From: Peptococcaceae bacterium
Lineage (GTDB): Bacteria; Bacillota; Desulfitobacteriia; Desulfitobacteriales; Syntrophobotulaceae
Direction: 5' to 3'
DNA length: 52,256 bases
Assembly (NCBI GenBank): GCA_009782825.1
Contig: WRII01000013.1
Location: forward strand, 1 to 52,256
Part shown: positions 34,972 to 43,065 of the stretch, piece after piece
Layout: every line of letters starts with the position of its first letter
How positions within the stretch are numbered: the first letter of the stretch is position 1
Position numbers and translations under genes: made by a program
Notes under the pieces: generated by a model
Told to the model about the DNA's origin: nothing
Databases searched by the model: none
Seen by the model: the letters and a program-made list of their open reading frames with translations, nothing else

Positions 34972-37583
34972 TATTTTCTCGCCACCTTTCTGACATCACA
35001 GAGGCATTCGTTCCAGCTTGTGTTGGGAGACCACATCTGTGGAACATGATAGACTTCGTGGGTGGGATTGATAAAGGGATAGATGAGAGAGTTATACGAG
35101 GATCCTCCGGTATACCGGCTCCACCAGCCCTGCTCAAAAATAATCGACCCTGCTTGAATGCCGGGATCCAAAACCACATCCCCATAAACTTCACCCCGGT
35201 CATTAAACACTTTCACATAGTCACCGTCTTTGATTCTTTTCTCCTTCGCGTCTTGGGGATTCATCTTCACCTTGGCGCGGTCGTCTTGCAGTTCCCGGAA
35301 AACGAGGTTGTTAGAATGGGTGGAATGAATACGGTGTATGCTGTTGGTTGTGATATACGCATATGGGAATTCTCTTCTGGCCGCGGGTTTTATCTTGTAT
35401 TCCGTATCCTCAAAGGGCTCTTTGTGAATGGGAAGCTGTTCATTGAGCTGGATAAATGGGCGCTCGTCTCTATAAAACTGAATGCGCCCGCTCTTGAGAA
35501 ATTGGGCCGTTCTCGCAATGGGTTCAGGAAAGCTCTGGGGCGGAAAGGGCTTCCTTTCGTGAATTTGTTCGTAGAAAGGAATCTTTTTGCCGTCGACACT
35601 GTTCTTCGATGTGTTTTTCATTTTAACGGGGCCTTCCCGTAATTGTTCCAGGGTAATCCCTTCCGTAATGGCGCCGCCGTTTTTCAAGATGAGCTTAATA
35701 ATTTCTGCCACCGCTTTTTCGGGTTCCTCCGCATACTCGGGATAAAAATACTTCTCTTGCCGCCTGTCAAGGCGTTTGGCCAATTCTCTGAAGATCCAAA
35801 GCTCCGGCTTACACTCCCCGATAGGATCTATGGCCGGCTGCATGAGTTGCAGATAGGGGTGTAATGGGGTTGCGGTCAATTCTGTTTTTTCGTACCAGCT
35901 GACGCCGGGAAGCAGGACATGGCTGTAGTTGCTGCTGGTTGTTTTCTGAAAATCCAGATTGATCACCAGTTCGATTTCATTCTTTTCGACTTTTTCTCTT
36001 AATTTATTGTTCAGATTGTGCTGATCAAAGGGGTTCCCGCACAGCATGATCCAAGCCTTGATCCCTTTTTTGGGGTAGGGGGCCGTCATGGTCTCTGTGG
36101 GGCCGTTCGCAATATACGCAAAGGGGCATGATTTCTGGCCTGGCGGCTTGAATCCGTCCATCTCTTGAGGAACCCACCAAGAGGCTAGGGGAAGCCGCAC
36201 TTTGTACTGCCCGGCCAGGGTAGAGAACCCGCCGCCCTGATATCCCAGGTTTCCGGTGAGAACGGGCAATAATGCTAAGGCGCGCCCTTTTAAGTCGCCG
36301 TGATACCACTGGTAATTGGAGGCGCCGTAGATGAGATGGAAGGGTTGGTTTTCCGGGGCGGACAGCTCTCTGGCTAGGCGTGTGAGATCGTTGGCCGGCA
36401 TACCGGAAAGCTCCTCGACTTTATCCGGATTGTATTTCTCAACAGATTCTTTTAGCAGCTGGAAAGCCGGTTTGGCATCAATCCAGCTGCCGTCAGTCAA
36501 GCGGACTGAGCAGGATCCCTCCAATAAAATATCATCGGGAAGATGCAGACTTTCCGGGTTTACGGCGATAAATCCCTGTGATGGGCTATACACCACATAG
36601 GCTTCCCGGTATTCCGGAACATCGAAGGGGATTTTTAAGCCATCCACATCAGAGGCTTTCAAACGGGTTTGGGTATCTTTGCGAACCAGGATCGGCAGAT
36701 CTGTGAATGTTTTAATATAATCTTCGTTGTACCGCTTCTCATCCAGCAAGACTTTGACCATACCCAAGGCCACGGCGGCGTCGGAGGAAAGTTTAATCGG
36801 ATACCATTCGTCCGCCTCGGCTGATGTGGCACAAAAGTTAGGATCAAAATAAATGACTTTCGTTCCTTTTTCCTGGGCAAGCTTCAGCATGGGAGCATCC
36901 GGCGTCCGTGTGGAATATACATTTGAACCAAAGATCATAATGTACTTGCTGTCCAGCCATTGGTAGCTTTCCAATTCTTCACTCTGAACGCCAAAGGTCA
37001 TCGGCGCGTGCATGGGCAGATCCCCGTTCATGTCGTAGCCGCCCTGAACCGACCAGCCGTTTAAGTTGGCCAGCCTGACGAGGGCGCCTTTATGCACGTA
37101 GCCTGTCCCGGCCACCTGGACAAAATATCCGACGGAATCAGGGCCGTATGTGTCCATGATGCGCCGCAGCTCGCCGGCGGCGTGATCCAACGCATCTTTC
37201 CAGCTGACCTCCTCAAATTTGAACTGTCCCATCTTGGAACCCGCTACACGCAGCATGGGGTTTTTCAGGCGATCCGGTCCATAGATCAGATTCGTCATGG
37301 AGGCTCCCTTTGCACAACCCCGGGGATTATGCTCTGTTTCCGGATAGTCGGCTGCCGGAAGAATGGTCTGAATGGCATTGTCCCTTACCTGGGCTTTCAT
37401 GCCGCAGCACCCTGTGCAGTTTGGCGCGCACACCGTTCGAACGCTCTTCATAGGCCCGCTTGCAGCAACGGCTTTGTCTGCAGGCGCAGATAAAGAAACG
37501 CCTCCCACGGCGGCAGCAACTCCTGCGGCGCCGCAAGCCTTCAGAAAGGTCCGTCGTGACAAGGATTTTTCGTCTGATTTCAC
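34971..37583 (-). CDS. Exported type II (Asp-ligated, NarG-like) molybdopterin oxidoreductase, catalytic subunit
   Basis: An 870-residue Mo-bisMGD reductase with a Tat signal (SRRTFLKACG), acting outside the membrane. An N-terminal FeS site uses C52, C56, C60 and C90. The segment GGYDMNGDLPMHAPMTFG (181-198) and then IMIFGSNVYSTRTPDAP closely follow NarG, where an Asp in YDWYxDLP binds Mo; the family includes nitrate, selenate, chlorate and DMS enzymes. The substrate is not decidable by eye. The start is GTG with TAGGAGG. It heads an operon with FeS and NrfD subunits; no haem-b subunit or NarJ/TorD-like chaperone is nearby. Confidence 0.88.
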   Translation of the reverse strand: MKSDEKSLSRRTFLKACGAAGVAAAVGGVSLSAPADKAVAASGPMKSVRTVCAPNCTGCCGMKAQVRDNAIQTILPAADYPETEHNPRGCAKGASMTNLIYGPDRLKNPMLRVAGSKMGQFKFEEVSWKDALDHAAGELRRIMDTYGPDSVGYFVQVAGTGYVHKGALVRLANLNGWSVQGGYDMNGDLPMHAPMTFGVQSEELESYQWLDSKYIMIFGSNVYSTRTPDAPMLKLAQEKGTKVIYFDPNFCATSAEADEWYPIKLSSDAAVALGMVKVLLDEKRYNEDYIKTFTDLPILVRKDTQTRLKASDVDGLKIPFDVPEYREAYVVYSPSQGFIAVNPESLHLPDDILLEGSCSVRLTDGSWIDAKPAFQLLKESVEKYNPDKVEELSGMPANDLTRLARELSAPENQPFHLIYGASNYQWYHGDLKGRALALLPVLTGNLGYQGGGFSTLAGQYKVRLPLASWWVPQEMDGFKPPGQKSCPFAYIANGPTETMTAPYPKKGIKAWIMLCGNPFDQHNLNNKLREKVEKNEIELVINLDFQKTTSSNYSHVLLPGVSWYEKTELTATPLHPYLQLMQPAIDPIGECKPELWIFRELAKRLDRRQEKYFYPEYAEEPEKAVAEIIKLILKNGGAITEGITLEQLREGPVKMKNTSKNSVDGKKIPFYEQIHERKPFPPQSFPEPIARTAQFLKSGRIQFYRDERPFIQLNEQLPIHKEPFEDTEYKIKPAARREFPYAYITTNSIHRIHSTHSNNLVFRELQDDRAKVKMNPQDAKEKRIKDGDYVKVFNDRGEVYGDVVLDPGIQAGSIIFEQGWWSRYTGGSSYNSLIYPFINPTHEVYHVPQMWSPNTSWNECLCDVRKVARK

Positions 37584-37944
37584 AAACTCTACCTCCTAAG
37601 CTCTTTTTGTGAATACTCTTTTTTGAATACTAATGACTCTAAACTTTATGAATATCAGTGAATACTCTACACGCTGTACCCCATACTTGATATCTTAATA
37701 CTTTACACCTTAATACTCATTATAATTATAACAAATTAATAAAGTCAAGCATCAGAGGATTTATTTTTTTTATTTTTTTCCTTGAAAACATCGGGAATAA
37801 TGGAATTTTTTCTTGACAAATCCGCACCAGTAGACTACATTAGGGACATAGACTGGCAAAGCCAGTTTACAAGAGAGTGATATAGAGAACTCTTTAGAAC
37901 TCTTTCAATTCTTCTGAGAAAAATACTTTGGGAAAAGGATGACT
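37584..37944. promoter_or_regulatory. Divergent promoters of the type II reductase operon and the napD-like gene
   Basis: Minus strand: TTGACT (37743-37748), 18-bp spacer, TATAAT (37719-37724), for the reductase operon. Plus strand: TTGACA (37813-37818), 17-bp spacer, TACATT (37836-37841), for the napD-like gene. The plus promoter with its first transcribed bases nearly equals the moeA promoter at 43336-43364. The direct repeats GAATACT/TTAATACT at 37610-37720 could be regulator half-sites. No further gene is seen in this gap. Confidence 0.75.
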
Positions 37945-38178
37945 ATGGCTATTGCAAGTTTTGTCGTAAAAACAGATGATGAGGAACAGACGGTAGCTGT
38001 GATTGAATCTCTTAACGGGCTCAGCGTTCATTCTGTAACAGAAAATCATGAAATTATTGTCCTTGCTGAAGCGCCGACAGTGGAAGAGATCCAACAGCTT
38101 GGTTTTTCGATTCAGGAAATGGATGAGAATGCTTGGAGTGTAACTGTTGCTTATGTTAACAGTGAAACAGACATCTGA
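37945..38178 (+). CDS. napD: NapD-like Tat proofreading chaperone
   Basis: A 77-residue protein with the small alpha/beta NapD form: MAIASFVVKTDDEEQTVAV, then VHSVTENHEIIVLAEAPTVE and a C-terminal VTVAYVN strand. NapD binds the twin-arginine signal of NapA until cofactor is inserted. It is placed apart from the nap operon, pointing at the 3' end of napA and separated from it by an inverted pair of repeat elements. ATG 37945 fits the GGAAAAGG site; ATG 37939 abuts it. It might instead serve the neighbouring type II reductase. Confidence 0.78.
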   Translation: MAIASFVVKTDDEEQTVAVIESLNGLSVHSVTENHEIIVLAEAPTVEEIQQLGFSIQEMDENAWSVTVAYVNSETDI

Positions 38179-38268
38179 TGCGGGCTACGCCCGCAAGTGG
38201 TCAGTGATCAGTGGTTAGTATTGGATTTTCTTGTTTTTTGTTGACGCTTCGCGTCTGTAAGTTACTAA
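38178..38268 (+). repeat. Dispersed hairpin element, copy 2
   Basis: The same modules as at 9389-9487: GCGGGC-tacGCCCGC hairpin, GTGGTCAGTGATCAGTGG, ATTGGATTTTCTTG and GACGCTTCGCGTC. Its first bases overlap the TGA stop of the napD-like gene. It forms an inverted pair with copy 3. Confidence 0.85.
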
Positions 38269-38354
38269 GCAGTAAGCGGCTCATGGCAGCTCATAGCGAC
38301 TCATGAGGCCCATGGTGGCGGCTCATGAGGCCCACGAGGTCATGCAATCGAGGA

Positions 38355-38379
38355 AAAGAGGGGCTTGAAGCCCCTCTTT
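38355..38379. terminator. Bidirectional terminator between napD and napA
   Basis: AAAGAGGGGCTT and its exact complement, nearly without a loop, with TTTT following on the minus strand and CTTTGTG on the plus strand. It sits between the two inverted repeat elements and can end both convergent transcripts. The rest of the 38269-38404 stretch holds short GGCTCATGAGGCCCA repeats and no gene. Confidence 0.75.
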
Positions 38380-38404
38380 GTGTTGTTTGCGCCGTTAGGT
38401 TGTT

Positions 38405-38502
38405 TAGTACCTTCCAAACGCAAAGCGTCAACAAAAAACAAGAAAATCCAATACTGACCACTAACCACTGATCACTGACCCCTTGCGGGCAAAGCCCGCA
38501 TC
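38405..38502 (-). repeat. Dispersed hairpin element, copy 3 (inverted)
   Basis: Read on the minus strand it repeats copy 2: GCGGGC-ttt-GCCCGC, GGGGTCAGTGATCAGTGG, TTAGTGGTCAGT, ATTGGATTTTCTTG, TTTTTTGTTGACGC. The match to copy 2 includes the TTTTTTGTTGACGC stretch absent from copy 1. It starts at the TGA stop of napA. Confidence 0.85.
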
Positions 38503-40831
38503 AGACCTTCTCCAGCTTAACCGCACAGATTTTATACTCTGGCTGGCTGGACATGTTGTCAATTGCGTCGTTTGTCACGAGATTGATCATTTTATCCACT
38601 CTATCATCATGGAACGCTATCCAAACCATCTTCTCCCGTGGCTCTCCTTTGATTCCTTTGGTTCCGCTTACAATAGCTTTCACGGTTACATCGCCGCGTC
38701 TGGACGTTATCTTAACCAGATCTCCAGTCTTTACGCCAAGGTTTTCTGCATCCTTTTCATTGATTTCCAATTCGCAATCCGGATACGCCTTAACCAAGCT
38801 AGGGACTTTGCCGGTCATGGTGTAGGTGTGCCAATGTTCAAGGACACGGCCGGTTGACAGGAAGAATGGATATTCGTCATCAGGCATTTCCTGTGGATCC
38901 TGCTGGGGACGGGCAAAGATAACCGCCTTTTTATCCGGCTTGGCATAGAACTCAATGTCCCCTGTCACATAGGGATCGTCGCCCCCGTAACGAATCTTGG
39001 TTCCATTGGGGTTTTTGTCTGTTACCGGCCAAGTGAGGCCATGGGCTTCTTTCAGGGCCTTATAGGAAGCCAGCTCCATTTTGCTGGAAGCATCGCAGCA
39101 GAGGCGGTAATCTTCCCAAATAAGCTCGTTATCCACGTCATTCTTATCATTGTAGGCAAAAGCAAATTCTTTTTCATAACCCAGTCTCTTCGCCACTTCT
39201 GCGATCTGCCACACATCGGGTTTGGCGTCGCCGGGAGGATCGATAGCTTTGGCAATGTGCTGGGTTCTGCGTTCGCCGTTGCCGTAAACACCCTCCTTCT
39301 CCATCCAGAAGGCTGACGGCAGGATAACATCGGCTAATTCGGTGGTGCGCGTAGGATGAAATGAATCCGAAACAATCAGGAAAACGTCCTGCATTCCTTT
39401 GCGCAATTCGTTCAGGTTCGGCAGGGATTGACCTGGGTTGGTGCACATAACCCAAAGCACTTTAATATCGCCGCTTACGCATCCTTTAAACAAATTGATG
39501 GTGTGCCGTCCGGGCGCCGGTTTGATTGTGCCTTCGGGGATTCCCCAGACTTGTTCAATCTTTTTCCTGTGATCTTCGTTGGCAACCAGGCGTCCGCCCG
39601 GCAGCAGATGGGACAATGCGCCTACTTCGCGGATGCTGCCACAGGCGCTGGGCTGACCCGTAAGGGAGAAGGGCGTGTTGCCCGGTTTGCAGATTTTTCC
39701 GGTCAGCAGGTGGAGGTTGTGGATCAAGTTGTTGGCCCAAGTGCCGCGGGATCTTTGATTGATACCCATGGTCCATAAGGACATGGTGTTTTTGCCTTTT
39801 TCACCAAACATTTCGGCGATTTCCACAATCTCATCCGCGGCGATTCCTGTCTTTTCCGCCACTTTTTCCGGCGCGTAGTCTTCCAGGAATTCTTTATATT
39901 CATCAAAGGTCAAATCTTCATTCTTGGTGGCATTGGGGTTCTCCGGAGTCGGAGCCGGAACGGTTTTCTCGAATTTTGTATGCTTGTCCATAAAATCTTT
40001 ATCAATTAAATCTTTTTGGATTAGCACATAGGCGATGCTGTTGAGAAGAGCCAAGTCACTGCCGGGCACAAATTGCACAATTTTGTCGGCAATGGTCGTC
40101 GTCTGGGTCTTGCGCGGGTCAAGCACGATAATCTTTGTATCCGGGTTACTCTTTTTGTGATCTTGCAGACGTTCGAACAGAATCGGATGGGCTTCCGCCA
40201 TATTAGCCCCAATAATAAAGAACACATTGGCCTTTTCAATATCATCATAGGTCCCCAGAGGCTCGTCTTTGCCAAATGTCGCAATAAAGCCGGCCACGGC
40301 GCTGGCCATACATGTGCGCGGATTGCCGTCAATGTTGTTGGTTCCGATACACCCTTTGAACAGCTTATTCGCCAGATAGGATTCTTCGGCAACTGTCTGC
40401 CCCGATCCATAGAACCCTACAGAGTCCGCTCCTGTTGTATCAATGGCTTCTTTGAATTTTTGAACGATCAAATCAAGAGCCTCATCCCATTCCGCTTCCA
40501 CATGCTTGCCGCTTTTAAGGATGAGAGGTTTCTTGACCCGGGTATCAGCGTCAAAGACCGTGGGCAATGTCGTTCCCTTCAAACACAGCCGTGTCCCATT
40601 GACAGGACAATCGGGGTCGCCTTTGATCTCAGTAACCTTGCCATCTTTTACACCGACAAGGACGCCGCAGCCTGTTCCGCAATACCGGCAGACACCCTTA
40701 AAGGTCGAGCTTCCCGAATCTCCCCCCGAAGATGAGGAGTCTGACTTACACCCTGCAGGCAAAACGCCTCCAACACTGGCCACAGCGGCGCCGACAGCCA
40801 CAGACTTGATAAAATCTCTGCGTGATACCAT
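38501..40831 (-). CDS. napA: Periplasmic-type nitrate reductase catalytic subunit, predicted lipoprotein
   Basis: A 776-residue Mo-bisMGD enzyme. It has a Tat motif SRRDFIKS and, unusually, a lipobox LPAGC with Cys28, which would anchor it to the outer face of the membrane of a Gram-positive cell. The [4Fe-4S] ligands are C48, C51, C55 and C83. NIDGNPRTCMASAVAGF holds the Mo-binding Cys174, as in NapA. Reaction: nitrate to nitrite. AAGGAGG precedes the ATG. Last gene of the napG-napH-cytochrome-napA operon; NapB is absent. Related formate dehydrogenases and assimilatory Nas are less likely given the NapGH context. Confidence 0.9.
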   Translation of the reverse strand: MVSRRDFIKSVAVGAAVASVGGVLPAGCKSDSSSSGGDSGSSTFKGVCRYCGTGCGVLVGVKDGKVTEIKGDPDCPVNGTRLCLKGTTLPTVFDADTRVKKPLILKSGKHVEAEWDEALDLIVQKFKEAIDTTGADSVGFYGSGQTVAEESYLANKLFKGCIGTNNIDGNPRTCMASAVAGFIATFGKDEPLGTYDDIEKANVFFIIGANMAEAHPILFERLQDHKKSNPDTKIIVLDPRKTQTTTIADKIVQFVPGSDLALLNSIAYVLIQKDLIDKDFMDKHTKFEKTVPAPTPENPNATKNEDLTFDEYKEFLEDYAPEKVAEKTGIAADEIVEIAEMFGEKGKNTMSLWTMGINQRSRGTWANNLIHNLHLLTGKICKPGNTPFSLTGQPSACGSIREVGALSHLLPGGRLVANEDHRKKIEQVWGIPEGTIKPAPGRHTINLFKGCVSGDIKVLWVMCTNPGQSLPNLNELRKGMQDVFLIVSDSFHPTRTTELADVILPSAFWMEKEGVYGNGERRTQHIAKAIDPPGDAKPDVWQIAEVAKRLGYEKEFAFAYNDKNDVDNELIWEDYRLCCDASSKMELASYKALKEAHGLTWPVTDKNPNGTKIRYGGDDPYVTGDIEFYAKPDKKAVIFARPQQDPQEMPDDEYPFFLSTGRVLEHWHTYTMTGKVPSLVKAYPDCELEINEKDAENLGVKTGDLVKITSRRGDVTVKAIVSGTKGIKGEPREKMVWIAFHDDRVDKMINLVTNDAIDNMSSQPEYKICAVKLEKV

Positions 40832-40915
40832 ATTAATACCTCCTTAAAATAGTAAATTGTTGTTTCTGGGGTTCAAAAAGTCGCTTTTAAAAATCTTTTT
40901 TCACTGAGACCGTTT

Positions 40916-41581
40916 CTAGAGATCCATTGCATTCAGGTGGCATCTGAAACACGTTTCGCGATCCGCGCTCCTCTGATCCGCGCTCCTCTTCTTATGAACC
41001 AGCCCCTCATGACAGGTCATACAGGTCATATCGACGCTTTCATTGAAATGCTCCTGGGAATGAGGATCCTTATCTTCCGCCGCCAGCTTAAGATTGGTAC
41101 GAGGTTTACTTTGGTGACATTTAATACATCTTTCTTGGATGTCTTTAGAATCAGCCTTAATCGCACTGGGCTCGGGTGTATCAGTTAAGTTTACCCAAAC
41201 CTGCCGCAGACCGTTCATCTTAATTTCCACTGTACCAATAAATCCGTCCTTCCCATGACAATCCAAGCATTCAGCCGTTTTGTGAAACAAGACTTCATCA
41301 TCTTTAGACAAACTGTGAGTGGCAACTTCCCAGGTGTCATAAAAATCTTCCATCACGTGACAGGTTTTGCAAAATGATGATTGTGAGGTGACACCAACTG
41401 TAAACGCTCCTCCCACCAGAATAATAAGCAACACAATAACAATAAAAAGCATCCTCTTTCGGAGGGATTTTGGAGCCTTTTTCTTTTCCTCACTTGTCCC
41501 GTTTTTCTCATTTTCCTCTTTGGTTTCCAACTTTTTTTCTTCAGGAAATGTCCCTTCAGGGTTGGGTCGTTGATACTCCAT
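40916..41581 (-). CDS. Membrane-anchored five-haem cytochrome c, NapC/NrfH-related
   Basis: A 221-residue protein from ATG 41581, chosen because GAGG lies 6 nt upstream; longer frames run into napH. An about 45-residue Lys/Glu-rich start is followed by one membrane helix (MLFIVIVLLIILVGGAFTVG) and an outside domain with five CXXCH sites: CKTCH, CLDCH, CIKCH, CMTCH, CFRCH. NapC/NrfH quinol dehydrogenases usually carry four. It should carry electrons from menaquinol or NapH to NapA. Its start overlaps the napH stop by 26 bp. Confidence 0.9.
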   Translation of the reverse strand: MEYQRPNPEGTFPEEKKLETKEENEKNGTSEEKKKAPKSLRKRMLFIVIVLLIILVGGAFTVGVTSQSSFCKTCHVMEDFYDTWEVATHSLSKDDEVLFHKTAECLDCHGKDGFIGTVEIKMNGLRQVWVNLTDTPEPSAIKADSKDIQERCIKCHQSKPRTNLKLAAEDKDPHSQEHFNESVDMTCMTCHEGLVHKKRSADQRSADRETCFRCHLNAMDL

Positions 41582-42410
41582 GTTCTGCCTCATTCCTTTC
41601 CCAAAATTTATTAAGACCAAATCGTAACGCGTGCCGGGAACACACCGTAATGCATTTGCCGCAATTCATGCACGCGACAGTATTGTAACATCCTGCCTCA
41701 CCCGGATCAACCTGCATGGAACACTTGGTTCGGCATATTCCACAGTCATTGCAGCGATCCTTTTCTAAAGAGATCCTGACTAATTTCCCGGCGCCTGACC
41801 AACCATACAACATGCCAACCGGACACAATCTGCGGCACCAGAACATGGGTTGAAAGAACTCCAATAAGATAACGCTCAGAACCAACAGAAGTTCCAAGCC
41901 GATGCCAAAATAGAAAACTCGTGACAGCACACCGATGGGCGAAAATGTAGTAAATAGCGGCACGGTCACCCATAAGGATCCAATGAGTGAACCCAAAAGA
42001 ATAGATGTCGGTAACAGAACGCTCTTTTTCACGGGCTTTTTTGAGGAGGGCCATCGCTTAAATACCGTGTGGCCCCATTCTAACAGGGTGTGCACTGGAC
42101 AAATCCATCCGCAGAAAACCCTGCCGAAGAAGACCCCGATAACAATGAGCGGCAGCGCCGATAGGAAAGAAGTTAGGTAAAACGCGCGGCTGGCCAGCAT
42201 TGTTTCTGCGGCTGCCAAAGGATCTGCCAAGGGAATTCCGGCCAAATGCGACGCCAAATAGTTTCCCATCCAGATCATCGGCGCCCCAAACCAAGGAACT
42301 AGGAGTAGGATGATCGCCCCAATTTGCACAATCCTCCGGATGAGATTGATTTTACCTTGTGCAGAATTGCCGGATACATTTTTTTTCTTTAGATTTTTTG
42401 CTGCTTGCAT
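41556..42410 (-). CDS. napH: NapH-like membrane ferredoxin
   Basis: A 284-residue membrane protein with about four helices and a C-terminal pair of [4Fe-4S] sites (CNDCGICRTKC and CMNCGKCITVC), plus the conserved membrane-edge motifs CGWICPVHTLLEWG and CRRLCPVGMLYGW of the NapH/NosR/CcoG group. It passes quinol electrons toward NapG and the cytochrome. The ATG at 42410 has GGAGGAG 6 nt upstream; that GGAGGAG follows an earlier ATG at 42425, which lacks its own site. Second gene of the nap operon. Confidence 0.9.
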   Translation of the reverse strand: MQAAKNLKKKNVSGNSAQGKINLIRRIVQIGAIILLLVPWFGAPMIWMGNYLASHLAGIPLADPLAAAETMLASRAFYLTSFLSALPLIVIGVFFGRVFCGWICPVHTLLEWGHTVFKRWPSSKKPVKKSVLLPTSILLGSLIGSLWVTVPLFTTFSPIGVLSRVFYFGIGLELLLVLSVILLEFFQPMFWCRRLCPVGMLYGWSGAGKLVRISLEKDRCNDCGICRTKCSMQVDPGEAGCYNTVACMNCGKCITVCSRHALRFGLNKFWERNEAEHGVSTTQP

Positions 42411-42477
42411 CTCAGGCTCCTCCATCCCTCACTCCTCTGATTTGAAAATGAAATCTCCTTTCAAGCTTTTCTTGCTG

Positions 42478-43065
42478 TCACCTCCTTTGCTCCACAACAA
42501 CAGCGGGGGGGTCGTTGATGCACACATATTCACATAATCCGCAGCCTGTGCATACCTCAGGATCCACAACAGGTTTGCCGTGTTCGTTTAAAACAATCCC
42601 CTTCTTGGGAAAGGGGCAGTTTGTGTAACAAGCTCTGCAGCTATGACCAAACCAAGTCATGCATCGTTCCTGATCAATGACAGCCACACCCAAGACAACA
42701 TCCTCTTTTTCCACAGGAACCAGAGCTGCTGTAGGGCATGCAGTGATGCACTCCAGATCACATCCTGAATTGAAGCGCCATTTAGAGATATCGCATGGCT
42801 GCTGCCGCGGAATGATATACGGCGAGCCCATTGCCGCTCCTTTCCCTATATCCGCTATGACAATAGCTTTACTTGGACAGGCTTGCGCACACTGGCCGCA
42901 TCGTAAACACGCCGCAAGGAAATGTCTTTCGGATTCTGCCCCGGGCGGCCTAATAAGCGCCGAAGACTGTAAGGCATAGCTTTTGGTTCCTTGTCCAATC
43001 AGCAGAAAAAGCGATCCCCCGGCTAGTGCCTTTATCAGTGTGCGTCTTTCCAATGAGCTTCTCAC
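42478..43065 (-). CDS. napG: NapG-like exported ferredoxin
   Basis: A 195-residue FeS protein with a Tat signal (LERRTLIKALAGG) and four Cys clusters: CLRCGQCAQAC, CDLECITAC, CRACYTNC and CTGCGLCEYVC, as in NapG. It works outside the membrane with NapH. The annotated GTG at 43065 lies right after AAAAGGGG; the TTG at 43053 has a better spacing and keeps the Tat motif. It heads the operon napG-napH-cytochrome-napA; no napF or napB is present. Confidence 0.88.
   Translation of the reverse strand: MRSSLERRTLIKALAGGSLFLLIGQGTKSYALQSSALIRPPGAESERHFLAACLRCGQCAQACPSKAIVIADIGKGAAMGSPYIIPRQQPCDISKWRFNSGCDLECITACPTAALVPVEKEDVVLGVAVIDQERCMTWFGHSCRACYTNCPFPKKGIVLNEHGKPVVDPEVCTGCGLCEYVCINDPPAVVVEQRR

Noticed and set aside
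34486..35642. Plus-strand frames of 187 and 198 residues opposite the reductase FeS and catalytic genes
   Set aside because: No ribosome site or recognisable domain; the minus-strand genes are complete with cofactor motifs.
37859..37925. Riboswitch in the napD leader
   Set aside because: Only about 85 nt lie between promoter and start, with simple repeats of AACTCTTT and no stable multi-arm fold visible.
38501..40831. Formate dehydrogenase alpha subunit
   Set aside because: The Mo-site segment NPRTCMASAVAGF and the napG/napH neighbours point to NapA; no selenocysteine TGA or formate-specific partners are seen. A substrate assay would still be needed for certainty.
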